Below are positions 60,801 to 64,000 of a stretch of 64,000 nucleotides of DNA, in pieces. The position numbers and the translations under genes were made by a program. The stretch covers positions 1,464,312 to 1,528,311 of the forward strand of contig NC_087084.1 in assembly GCF_026151205.1 (NCBI RefSeq), in the 5' to 3' direction. Under the pieces are notes generated by a model that saw nothing but the letters and a program-made list of their open reading frames with translations, was not told the DNA's origin and did not search any database. Positions within the stretch are counted from its first letter, which is position 1. Every line of letters begins with the position of its first letter. This DNA comes from Bolinopsis microptera. Its lineage: Eukaryota > Ctenophora > Tentaculata > Lobata > Bolinopsidae.

Positions 60801-62951
60801 AACCTGTCACGTGACCTGACAGTGGAAACTAAAACCTGTCACGTGACCTGACAGTGGAAACTAAAACCTGTCACGTGACCTGACAGTGGAAACTAAAACC
60901 TGACACGTGACCTGACATTGGAAACTAAGCTGTCACGTGACCTGACAGTGGAAACTAAAACCTGTCACGTGGCCTGACAGTGGAAACTAAAACCTGTCAC
61001 GTGACCTGACAGTGGAAACTAAAACCTGTCACGTGACCTGACAGTGGAAACTAAAACCTGTCACGTGACCTGACAGTGGAAACTAAAACCTGTCACGTGG
61101 CCTGACAGTGGAAACTAAGTTGTCACGTGACCTGACAGTGGAAACTAAAACCTGACACGTGACCTGACAGTGGAAACTAAAACCTGTCACGTGACCTGAC
61201 ATTGGAAACTAAGCTGTCACGTGACCTGACACGTGACAGTGGAACCGCTGTCACGTGGCCTGACAGTGGAAACTAAGTTGAACTCACCACCCAAGAGAGG
61301 GGACTAGCATTGATCTGCTTGTCAACGTTGGGAATTCTTGGATCTGCACACTCGGTAACTGAAAGAGGAATACTTATTAAACCATCACACCAGATCTGAT
61401 TAAACTATCACACCAGATCTGATTAAATCAATAATATATTTATAATATTAATCAGAGTAGTGATCGGTATTCTAGAGTAACTAATAATGACCGATAAAGG
61501 AACAAATGAATATCCTACGTTTGCAAGATAACTAATAATGACCGATAAAGGAACAAATGAATATCCTACGTTTGCAAGATGGAGGACTGCTACTCCACCC
61601 AGCAGTCTTGTCACCGTTAGATACACACTGTATCTCTGAGCCCCCAGTCATCTCGTAGCAGTTACAGTTACATTCTGTCTTCGTGCACTCGTACCCCACC
61701 TGTAGTGGTGTGGTTTGTTTTTTGTTTTTTGTTTGTTTTTTTGTTTTTTTTTTAACTTCTCATTTTTAGTATGGTATGGTTGACTTCCTTCATGCTAGGT
61801 GGTTGATAATCAACTGATATTTCTTTTTTGAAGAGTGTAAAAATGTTTTTTATACAGCTAAGAATTACCTTATCTCCACAGTTGTAAGAAGCTTCACTGT
61901 CCAACAAGAACTCTACAAAGTCTGTTAACCCGGGGGTGGAACATGTCTTAACTGAAAAATTAAGTTGTGAGTTTCCGTCGCTGCTCAAAGTAATGAATAA
62001 CTGTGGTTGTGATTATTTCATCTCCGTGCACTTACAGGACCTTATTTGAGCGGATATTAATTGGACGCTTGATGCCGTAAAGTTCATTTGAATGTCTGAT
62101 CAAATAAAGTCTTTCCGTCCAAGTCCTTGGAAATAATAACTTACCCTTGCAGTCGGAGGGGTCCTTGTTCCATGAACCGTCATGTTTACACTCGATAGAA
62201 TCGTGCTCATCAACATAATGACAGTTGTCTGTGAGGAGATTGTTATTAATATTTGCAGTACTCAGTAGTAATACTGTAGTACTACTGAAAAACTTATAGC
62301 TTTATAGTTTAGACGTTTTATAGCTGCTACGTTAACGTTTGAACACATAACTCATAAGAAACTGGGAGATATACAGCATGTTATGGAAATACCTTTAGGG
62401 TCGTATGAGATGCTCTCTTTGTAGAAGAAGGATAACTCTTTTCCTGCGTCATCAACACACTCTTTGTCTGTGTCAGGCTTTATACAGGGGTCATCTGAAA
62501 AACCAAGCTCAACTTACTTACTAATTAAGTTAATTAAAGGTAATTAACTTACTGATCAAGCTCAACTCATCACTCATCACTCATGATGTGTATTCAAATC
62601 AAAGGTTAAAAAACTTATTCTCTCGTCCCAGGGTAAAGGTGACCAGGATACCTGGGCCCCTGTGGCAAACTTCCTGTTTGTTTTATTCTGAATATTTGTT
62701 TTATTCTGAACTAACTTACTAATTAAGTTTGATTGTGATCAATGATCATGTATACATGGTTAATATAAAAGGTTGCATCTTTTTAGAAACAATTTTTAAA
62801 ATATTTAAAGTTATTTAAAAATAAAAGTATTTATAAAATCTTTAAAACTAAGTCTACTAACCACAAGGCAAGTCGGCCTCACAACCCTCCAGTAGTGCTG
62901 CAAACCAGTACTTTTCCTGCTCCTCACAGGAACACTTGCCTGTATCTACAT
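27948..62951 (-). CDS. Giant multi-sushi (CCP) protein, 48 exons, 5' incomplete
   Basis: I traced 48 minus-strand exons, each with AG before and GT after; codon phase agrees at all 47 junctions, giving about 2,180 codons. The product is almost wholly sushi modules: about 32 closing motifs of the form W....P.C, preceded by V.Y.C and Y.L-like strands, mostly split over two exons. Many modules carry six cysteines instead of four: an added C about seven residues before the second core C, and C-x-x-C-Y where C-x-x-G-Y is usual. Such chains are extracellular adhesion, complement-like or receptor proteins. No signal peptide or membrane anchor is seen, since the 5' end lies beyond 62951 and the proposed last exon ends in mid-module. 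Phase in exon notes is the number of codon bases left at the exon's 3' end. Introns hold many arrays that copy splice junctions. Exon order is certain; the terminal exon is tentative. Confidence 0.9.
28236..28323 (-). CDS. Sushi gene exon 47
   Basis: SCKERRKEVVTYVTKVIPG, then RCTEE. Phase 1 in, 2 out; acceptor ATAATTTCAG, donor GTTAGTTT. Module identity is less clear than upstream. Confidence 0.75.
28516..28582 (-). CDS. Sushi gene exon 46
   Basis: NKLVYKCGDDGLWEGDVD, then TC: the missing second half of the exon 45 module, 12.3 kb away across the satellite. Leaves phase 1; acceptor CTATTTCAG, donor GTAAGATA. Confidence 0.9.
28583..28964. other. Intron 45, 3' part outside the satellite
   Basis: Unique-looking AT-rich intron sequence between exon 46 and the satellite edge. 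No other feature. Confidence 0.6.
28965..40879. repeat. 71-bp satellite in intron 45, about 163 units
   Basis: About 55 units (28965-32882) and 108 units (33262-40879), split by a foldback insertion. On the minus strand each unit is 47 bases of exon 45 (encoding YLETVQFVCEPYK) plus 24 intron bases starting GTTAGT, so every unit carries a 5' splice site. Higher-order periods are visible from shared variants: 994 bp (14 units; ACTGATTCC at 29587 and 30581), 1206 bp (17 units less one base; TTCCCATATAG at 35231 and 36437), 1065 bp (15 units; 38718 and 39783) and 355 bp (5 units; GGCTCTCAC at 36983 and 37338). Confidence 0.98.
32871..33273. mobile_element. Foldback element in the satellite, 12-bp TSD
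   Basis: The 379-bp insertion (32883-33261) is flanked by TATTTACTGGTA on both sides (32871-32882, 33262-33273); without duplication the right flank should resume at ACAATTAAC. It has exact inverted arms of about 151 bp (32883-33033 and 33067-33217; begins ATACTGATATCTGGATATTA), a 33-bp centre, and a 44-base single-sided tail (33218-33261). A 12-bp duplication with an asymmetric tail hints at a retrotransposed or unusual foldback element; class unknown. Confidence 0.8.
40879..40985 (-). CDS. Sushi gene exon 45, source of the 71-bp satellite
   Basis: VRCKRRVPEGSRITG, then YLETVQFVCEPYK. Phase 1 in, 0 out at AAG/GTTAGT. The last 47 bases of this exon and the next 24 intron bases make up the repeat unit of the array that fills the following intron. 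Confidence 0.95.
41435..41544 (-). CDS. Sushi gene exon 44
   Basis: VQYMCDPGYKMVPEG, EWDGISPKC: canonical second half. Leaves phase 1. Confidence 0.95.
41708..41854 (-). CDS. Sushi gene exon 43
   Basis: YHLMGEDIRTC, QWTYAPPEC, then VSCPVLSLLNGIIE. Phase 2 in and out. Its acceptor CCCCCAG is repeated in a 47-bp array. Confidence 0.95.
41853..42040. repeat. 47-bp array at the exon 43 acceptor, 4 copies
   Basis: Each unit ends on the minus strand in AACAACCCCCAG/GT, the real 3' splice site of exon 43; only about 2 exon bases are included. Confidence 0.95.
42162..42393 (-). CDS. Sushi gene exon 42
   Basis: VHYVCDEGYELYGD, QWSGPGPTSC, then KHCGNVGDILYGSV and VQYKC. Leaves phase 2. Confidence 0.95.
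42689..42937 (-). CDS. Sushi gene exon 41
   Basis: KQCSKPDHAVGNGRL, VTFKCDESYALTG, EWDNKFPLC, then VCPVLEGVPNAD. Phase 1 in and out; donor GTAGGTTA chosen because it restores frame in exon 42. Confidence 0.95.
43104..43236. repeat. 66-bp duplication at the exon 40 donor
   Basis: Two copies of about 32 exon bases (CCTCCTAAACCTAC, GTGTGAAG) plus intron start GTATGTAGTC; donors at about 43136 and 43201. Confidence 0.95.
43201..43449 (-). CDS. Sushi gene exon 40
   Basis: MIISCQQDGTWRGDFPRC, SECEPLANVTHGRIV, IECDPCYGP, RWSPPKPTEC. Phase 1 in and out. Exon end and donor are duplicated 66 bp on. Confidence 0.95.
43700..43896 (-). CDS. Sushi gene exon 39
   Basis: YKLVGDKQLKCTSSSKY, VIPTC, then VTCPHPEVAQHM and IEYEC. 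Leaves phase 1. Confidence 0.95.
44098..44173 (-). CDS. Sushi gene exon 38
   Basis: GRITSGHDVEDIPKCGE, VSFEC. Phase 1 in, 2 out. Confidence 0.9.
44340..44551. repeat. 57-bp array at the exon 37 donor, 4 copies
   Basis: Each unit has 40 exon bases (TGCAATCCAATACTTTGTTA, CTAACG) and 17 intron bases beginning GTAAGG. Donors near 44511, 44455 and 44399; the outermost copy (near 44342) has GGCAAG in place of GGTAAG. Confidence 0.95.
44512..45058 (-). CDS. Sushi gene exon 37 (largest, 547 bp)
   Basis: Holds three module ends (TWESPHSGC, AWFPQPPKC, TWSSPEPTC) and the start of a fourth (LCYLPAISNG). Unsplit modules here contrast with the rest of the gene. Leaves phase 1; its last 40 bases and donor recur three more times. 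Confidence 0.95.
45050..45160. repeat. Duplicated acceptor of exon 37 around a GTGTTA-rich run
   Basis: TTCTACCTGGTGTAGT occurs at about 45053 and 45140; on the minus strand each is ACACCAG/GTAGAA, so the 3' splice site and 8 exon bases are copied. Confidence 0.8.
45282..45420 (-). CDS. Sushi gene exon 36
   Basis: VTRKCDGEKWSGTEPEC, then IDCGEISVSLPLV. Phase 2 in, 0 out. Confidence 0.95.
45621..45741 (-). CDS. Sushi gene exon 35
   Basis: KRCSNPGTPANGRMTSS, SVTYECNTGYHF: a typical first half. Leaves phase 2. Its 3' splice site is repeated in the 44-bp array. Confidence 0.95.
45732..46000. repeat. 44-bp array at the exon 35 acceptor, about 6 copies
   Basis: Units read CACCTCTTCTCTGAGGAAGA then TTAGGAAGAGTTAGG. 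On the minus strand they give CTTCCTCAG/AGAAGAGGTG, the real acceptor with 10 exon bases. Two units read AACAG/AGAAGAGG instead. Confidence 0.95.
46080..46171 (-). CDS. Sushi gene exon 34
   Basis: HVLKCEATGNWNGSFPVC. Phase 2 in, 1 out; donor GTCAGTGC. Confidence 0.9.
46370..46573. repeat. Hairpin with 30-bp arms enclosing a 10-bp array
   Basis: Arms 46370-46399 and 46544-46573 pair with two mismatches (GTGCAAAGAAACTGCTGC). Between them are about 14 copies of GCTGCTAACT. Poly-G stretches flank it at 46256-46327 and 46572-46650. It lies in intron 33. Confidence 0.85.
46792..46924 (-). CDS. Sushi gene exon 33
   Basis: KVCTSINSSPNRSHF, TVVTFKCDDCYKF. Leaves phase 2. Confidence 0.9.
47122..47224 (-). 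CDS. Sushi gene exon 32
   Basis: AVYKCDEGYYLTDG, KWTGKHPVC: an ordinary four-cysteine sushi half with C-D-E-G-Y. Leaves phase 1. Confidence 0.95.
47337..47430. repeat. 48-bp duplication ending in a hAT-type terminus
   Basis: GTACGCATGACAGGCCCCC occurs twice and GTACGCATGA a third time. TTCCTACACCCCTG at 47409-47422 is identical to the 14-bp right end of the hAT-like element at 3341-4199, so this intron holds a remnant of the same family. Confidence 0.7.
47492..47775 (-). CDS. Sushi gene exon 31
   Basis: QCEEAPEIEHGQVD, MARYRCDRCYTFSHD, MWNETAPTC, then ITCEAPPSPPTHGSLV. More than a whole module in one exon. Leaves phase 0. Confidence 0.95.
48044..48122 (-). CDS. Sushi gene exon 30
   Basis: IMEAQCNYDKSWSW, then EPKMNC. 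Leaves phase 1; donor GTAAGTCA. Confidence 0.85.
48482..48612 (-). CDS. Sushi gene exon 29
   Basis: KCATPPAVPHCTYKAG, KELECDECYYEESC. Leaves phase 0; the donor GTTTCT is weak but is the one whose phase fits exon 30. Confidence 0.8.
48903..49011 (-). CDS. Sushi gene exon 28
   Basis: VEVTCDECYELPDGSRS, then TWSHDLPTC. Leaves phase 1. Confidence 0.9.
49118..49218 (-). CDS. Sushi gene exon 27
   Basis: LKQCAYRDVDETMHLHY, NPAHCQST. Leaves phase 0. Confidence 0.9.
49366..49477 (-). CDS. Sushi gene exon 26
   Basis: VKQCVKKQSEIGEIGEW, then DKFC. Leaves phase 1; donor GTGAGTAG. Confidence 0.85.
49644..49849 (-). CDS. Sushi gene exon 25
   Basis: ICCEHLEEPVDPITEEK, MTVKENFATC, DRDYVCQEIDPICGPCFEY. 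Phase 1 in, 0 out. Confidence 0.9.
49990..52104. repeat. G/C-tract minisatellite at the exon 24 donor, about 38 units
   Basis: Unit core on the plus strand is CCTACTACTCACGTTCACAG, ACAGGAGGGTGGG and a variable C run. On the minus strand each unit is 22 exon bases (encoding HPPVCE) followed by GTGAGTAGTAGGGGCGGG, so each has a 5' splice site. C runs range from about 4 to 37 (51857-51893). A few units have single substitutions (for example ACATACAG). Confidence 0.97.
52105..52224 (-). CDS. Sushi gene exon 24
   Basis: VRYECDPCYRLVGSETLTC, then GWSSHPPVCE. Leaves phase 1. The last 22 bases and donor GTGAGT are the core of the 49.99-52.10 kb array. Confidence 0.95.
52333..52519 (-). CDS. Sushi gene exon 23
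   Basis: IEVECDCCHKISDNV, FWDKDLPKC, then ITCSEPVTIDNGSF and ESACTC. Leaves phase 1. Confidence 0.9.
52637..52722 (-). CDS. Sushi gene exon 22
   Basis: KECNVPEIPTEFNLHY, TKKCNQT. Phase 1 in, 0 out; acceptor TTTAAATAG, donor GTAAGTCC. Confidence 0.85.
52843..53579. repeat. 31-bp array at the exon 21 donor
   Basis: About 20 copies of TTACCCAGCAACTACAATAA, AACACTCACTG, then two longer variant units of 61 bp next to the exon. Minus strand: each unit contains CA/GTGAGTG, identical to the real exon 21 donor; only two exon bases are shared. Confidence 0.97.
53580..53664 (-). CDS. Sushi gene exon 21
   Basis: TRKCVKKGNSKEGYW, NTDRMCS. Leaves phase 1. Donor CA/GTGAGTG is the one copied in the 31-bp array. 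Confidence 0.85.
53950..54075 (-). CDS. Sushi gene exon 20
   Basis: PAGCGDNYVCQEVAAEC, DECYEYRTEGAV. Phase 0 in and out; shows the C-x-x-C-Y variant. Confidence 0.9.
54344..54530. repeat. 43-bp array at the exon 19 donor
   Basis: Five donors ACTACCAG/GTAATAA at 54351, 54394, 54437, 54480 and 54523, exactly 43 bp apart; 8 exon bases per unit. Confidence 0.97.
54524..54576 (-). CDS. Sushi gene exon 19
   Basis: Short exon: PICCPALLPVPSEDEDYQ. Phase 1 in, 0 out. Four more copies of its end and donor follow at exact 43-bp steps. Confidence 0.8.
54782..54899 (-). CDS. Sushi gene exon 18
   Basis: LKYTCNECTELVGNEEVIC, then SWVNTPPSC. Leaves phase 1; donor GTACGTTT. Confidence 0.9.
55021..55100 (-). 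CDS. Sushi gene exon 17
   Basis: MACADDEIPVVTNATV, ALSCGGK. Leaves phase 0. Confidence 0.85.
55289..55407 (-). CDS. Sushi gene exon 16
   Basis: WECDKCYRHVSGDLERSC, then QWSGLPPVC. Leaves phase 1. A second copy of its acceptor lies about 50 bp into the intron. Confidence 0.9.
55400..55470. repeat. Duplicated acceptor of exon 16
   Basis: CCCATCTGAA occurs at 55403 and about 55456, followed in both by a diverged CAGTAATTT.ATATAT. Minus strand: TTCAG/ATGGGA, acceptor plus about 10 exon bases. Confidence 0.8.
55739..55823 (-). CDS. Sushi gene exon 15
   Basis: MTCDAPEPVSNAYLV, HEYNCTTTL. Leaves phase 2; donor GTAGAGTG. Confidence 0.85.
55930..56032 (-). CDS. Sushi gene exon 14
   Basis: DCYHVCDKDRLMCQSDG, then WNISSSQIPSC. 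Leaves phase 1. Its acceptor abuts a 49-bp array. Confidence 0.85.
56040..56384. repeat. 49-bp array abutting the exon 14 acceptor, 7 copies
   Basis: Unit GGGAGTTGTAAATATTCTAC, TAATTTAATG, TAAATATTGTATTAAAAAA. It starts 8 bases from the exon and repeats the tract upstream of the acceptor, but not the AG itself. Confidence 0.97.
56515..56600 (-). CDS. Sushi gene exon 13
   Basis: GGCQFESSVDGKRVSG, DTFYCGD. Phase 1 in, 0 out; donor GTATTCAC. Confidence 0.85.
56833..57550. repeat. 57-bp in-frame array at the exon 12 donor, 12 copies
   Basis: Minus strand: 31 exon bases (RRYNYDVEWPG) plus 26 intron bases beginning GTAAGGA. 57 is a multiple of three and units lack stops, so the reading frame stays open through all of them (19 residues each). 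Use of any distal donor would add whole 19-residue blocks. A 46-bp direct duplicate (CACAATATCAGGTTTCCTC) lies at the left edge. Confidence 0.97.
57518..57664 (-). CDS. Sushi gene exon 12 (exon-proximal donor)
   Basis: GCYEMNGEATLSCDG, EWDHEMPTC, then KTCPWRQPEFSRRYNYDV. Leaves phase 1. Eleven further copies of its end and donor follow at 57-bp steps, all in frame, so the true exon end could lie anywhere down to 56891. Confidence 0.85.
57778..58047 (-). CDS. Sushi gene exon 11
   Basis: LQCGEASSATCNTCYRQ, NQTCPLSHVDGVYDG, MECPELVLGDNIRIV, then VTLEC. This module lacks the usual W before its last cysteine. Leaves phase 1. Confidence 0.9.
58050..58200. other. G-rich intron stretch
   Basis: Intron 10: successive GGGG-containing runs on the plus strand. 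No other feature. Confidence 0.6.
58262..58453 (-). CDS. Sushi gene exon 10
   Basis: LHVQCNSCSFPCTSTCERTC, TVWSNSEPQC, then MCRQRNVPNALV. Unusually Cys-dense. Phase 1 in and out. Confidence 0.9.
58595..58668. repeat. 9-bp array (GTTCCTAAT)n in intron 9
   Basis: About eight copies beginning some 13 bases inside the intron from the exon 9 donor; the donor itself is not included. Confidence 0.95.
58681..58822 (-). CDS. Sushi gene exon 9
   Basis: Closes a module (TCQPDGSWSGELPTC) and opens the next (RKCPAVTSYEDG). Leaves phase 1. Its acceptor and first 30 bases recur near 59026. Confidence 0.9.
58797..59100. repeat. 8-bp array between two copies of the exon 9 acceptor
   Basis: GTTACTGT repeats (about 58850-58995 and 59070-59100). 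A 50-bp block with the acceptor CTCCACCAG and 30 exon bases (ATTGAAGGTAACGCTACAAG) occurs at 58797 and again near 59001 with one change. Confidence 0.9.
59192..59319 (-). CDS. Sushi gene exon 8
   Basis: First half: KQCADPAVEVG, GGAHYCSYQINYYC, SPCYE; the extra cysteine pair is plain here. Phase 0 at the end. Confidence 0.85.
59320..59707. other. Intron 7, no feature
   Basis: AT-rich intron sequence; no repeat or coding signal seen. Confidence 0.6.
59708..59840 (-). CDS. Sushi gene exon 7
   Basis: Second half with doubled cysteines: KSCCSGRVSYHCHECYEL, VGCCNKKW, LPEC. Leaves phase 1. Confidence 0.85.
60010..61276. repeat. 32-bp CACGTG array in intron 6, about 38 copies
   Basis: Unit: ACCTGTCACGTGACCTGACA, GTGGAAACTAAA, with variants AAGCTGTCACGTG and ACACGTGGCC. 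The intron's own first bases (minus GTGAGTTCAACTTAGTTTCC) resemble the unit (GTGACAACTTAGTTTCC), so the array seems to grow from the intron's 5' edge, though units have lost the GTGAG donor. Each unit carries the E-box palindrome CACGTG. Confidence 0.97.
61288..61358 (-). CDS. Sushi gene exon 6
   Basis: First half: TECADPRIPNVDK, ending SPLSWV, phase 0. Its intron opens directly into the 32-bp CACGTG array. Confidence 0.85.
61479..61580. repeat. 51-bp duplication at the exon 5 donor
   Basis: Two exact copies, each with 11 exon bases and the donor (minus ATCTTGCAAAC/GTAGGAT). Confidence 0.97.
61570..61699 (-). CDS. Sushi gene exon 5
   Basis: Second half: VGYECTKTECNCNCYEM, then GWSSSPPSC. 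Leaves phase 1. The exon end and donor are duplicated 51 bp downstream in the intron. Confidence 0.9.
61869..61951 (-). CDS. Sushi gene exon 4
   Basis: First half: KTCSTPGLTDFVEF, ASYNCGDK with the extra cysteine. Leaves phase 0. Confidence 0.85.
62145..62228 (-). CDS. Sushi gene exon 3
   Basis: Second half of a module: NCHYVDEHDSIEC, GSWNKDPSDC. Leaves phase 1; donor GTAAGTTA. Confidence 0.85.
62393..62494 (-). CDS. Sushi gene exon 2
   Basis: First half of a module: DPCIKPDTDKECVDD, then ISYDPK. Phase 1 in and out; acceptor GGTTTTTCAG, donor GTATTTCC. Confidence 0.8.
62862..62951 (-). CDS. Sushi gene exon 1 (first in window)
   Basis: Enters with two codon bases, so it is not the first coding exon. 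Encodes a Cys-rich piece (GKCSCEEQEKYW, GCEADLPC); leaves phase 1. Its 3' splice site is the one copied in the 31-bp array to the right. Confidence 0.8.
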
Positions 62952-64000
62952 CTGAGGGTAAAGGGAGGGTAACAATCTACATCTGAGGGTAAAGGGAGGG
63001 AAACAATCTACATCTGAGGGTAAAGGGAAGGTAACAATCTACATCTGAGGGTAAAGGGAGGGTAACAATCTACATCTGAGGGTAAAGGGAGGGTGACAAT
63101 CTACATCTGAGGGTAAAGGGAGGGTAACAATCTACATCTGAGGGTAAAGGGAGGGTAACAATCTACATCTGAGGGTAAAGGGAGGGTAACAATCTACATC
63201 TGAGGGTAAAGGGAGGGTAACAATCTACATCTGAGGGTAAAGACTAAAGGGAGGGTAACAATCTACATCTGAGGGTAAAGGGAGGGTAACAATCTACATC
63301 TGAGGGTAAAGGGAGGGTAACAATCTACATCTGAGGGTAAAGGGAGGGTAACAATCTACATCTGAGGGTAAAGGGAGGGTAACAATCTACATCTGAGGGT
63401 AAAGGGACGGTAACAATCTACATCTGAGGGTAAAGGGAGGGTAACAATTTACATCTGAGGGTAAAGGGAAGGTAACAATCTACATCTGAGGGTAAAGGGA
63501 GGGTAACAATCTACATCTGAGGGTAAAGGGAGGGTAACAATCTACATCTGAGGGTAAAGGGAGGGTAATAATCTACATCTGAGTGTAAAGGGAGGGTAAC
63601 AATCTACATCTGAGGGTAAAGGGAGGGTAACAATCTACATCTGAGAGTAAAGGGAGGGTATCAATCTACATCTGAGGGTAAAGACTAAAGGGAGGGTAAC
63701 AATCTACATCTGAGGGTAAAGGGAGGGTAACAATCTACATCTGAGGGTAAAGGGAGGGTAACAATCTACATCTGAGGGTAAAGGGAGGGTAACAATCTAC
63801 ATCTGAGGGTAAAGGGAGGGTAACAATCTACATCTGAGGGTAAAGACTAAAGGGAGGGTAACAATCTACATCTGAGGGTAAAGGGAGGGTAACAATCTAC
63901 ATCTGAGGGTAAAGGGAGGGTAACAATCTACATCTGAGGGTAAAGGGAGGGTAACAATCTACATCTGAGGGTAAAGGGAGGGTAACAATCTACATCTGAG
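62951..64000. repeat. 31-bp array at the exon 1 acceptor, at least 33 copies
   Basis: Plus unit CTACATCTGAGGGTAAAGGG, AGGGTAACAAT. Minus strand: a pyrimidine tract CCCTCCCTTTACCCTCAG then ATGTAGAT, i.e. a complete 3' splice site plus 8 exon bases per unit. Three units carry an 8-bp insertion (AAAGACTA, near 63243, 63683 and 63845). The array runs off the window. Confidence 0.97.

Overview
The window is animal (metazoan) nuclear DNA: AT-rich, dominated by repeats, with short exons bounded by GT-AG introns, non-LTR and DNA-transposon relics, an ankyrin-repeat membrane protein and a very large sushi (CCP/SCR) protein. I cannot name the species. The family content (many-sushi extracellular protein, ankyrin plus XK-related membrane protein) fits a marine invertebrate, but that is inference.

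Left part, 1-16.4 kb: a transposon graveyard. It holds a 229-bp direct repeat pair (1-912), a complete hAT-like non-autonomous element with 14-bp terminal inverted repeats and a perfect 8-bp target duplication (3333-4207), several copies of one dispersed repeat family (about 5.2-9.4 kb and 11.4-13.5 kb) into which a 5'-truncated non-LTR retrotransposon (9402-11434, minus) and a hairpin-rich insert (about 11658-13343) have been nested, a 286-bp pure GT tract, and a decayed Tc1/mariner-like transposase (13749-14409, minus).

Middle, 16.4-27.8 kb: a plus-strand gene (16431-20251) encoding about 14 nearly identical 33-residue ankyrin repeats followed by a cysteine-rich linker and a multi-pass membrane domain that resembles the XK-related (XKR) family. 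Its frame is broken twice by what look like single extra bases, both in C-A homopolymer runs. Downstream lies a tandem array of 0.5-0.8 kb modules, each carrying an exon-like segment with splice signals (20.9-23.6 kb), then a perfect 148-bp-arm hairpin (24184-24510) and more dispersed repeats.

Right part, 27.9-64 kb: one minus-strand gene. I reconstructed 48 coding exons (62951 down to 27948); every exon has splice dinucleotides, and the phases agree across all 47 junctions. They give about 2,180 codons and about 32 sushi modules, many with an extra cysteine pair (C-x-x-C-Y in place of the usual C-x-x-G-Y). The 5' end lies beyond the window.

The most striking observation is in that gene. At 14 of its splice junctions a tandem repeat array or duplication straddles the exon-intron boundary, so each unit carries a few to about 47 exon bases plus a copy of the splice site. 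The extremes are about 163 copies of a 71-bp unit with a 5' splice site (28.97-40.88 kb), about 38 copies of a G/C-tract-rich unit (49.99-52.10 kb), 12 copies of an in-frame 57-bp unit (56.89-57.55 kb) and at least 33 copies of a 31-bp unit with a 3' splice site (62.95 kb to the window edge). Most large ORFs in these arrays are artefacts of the repeats.
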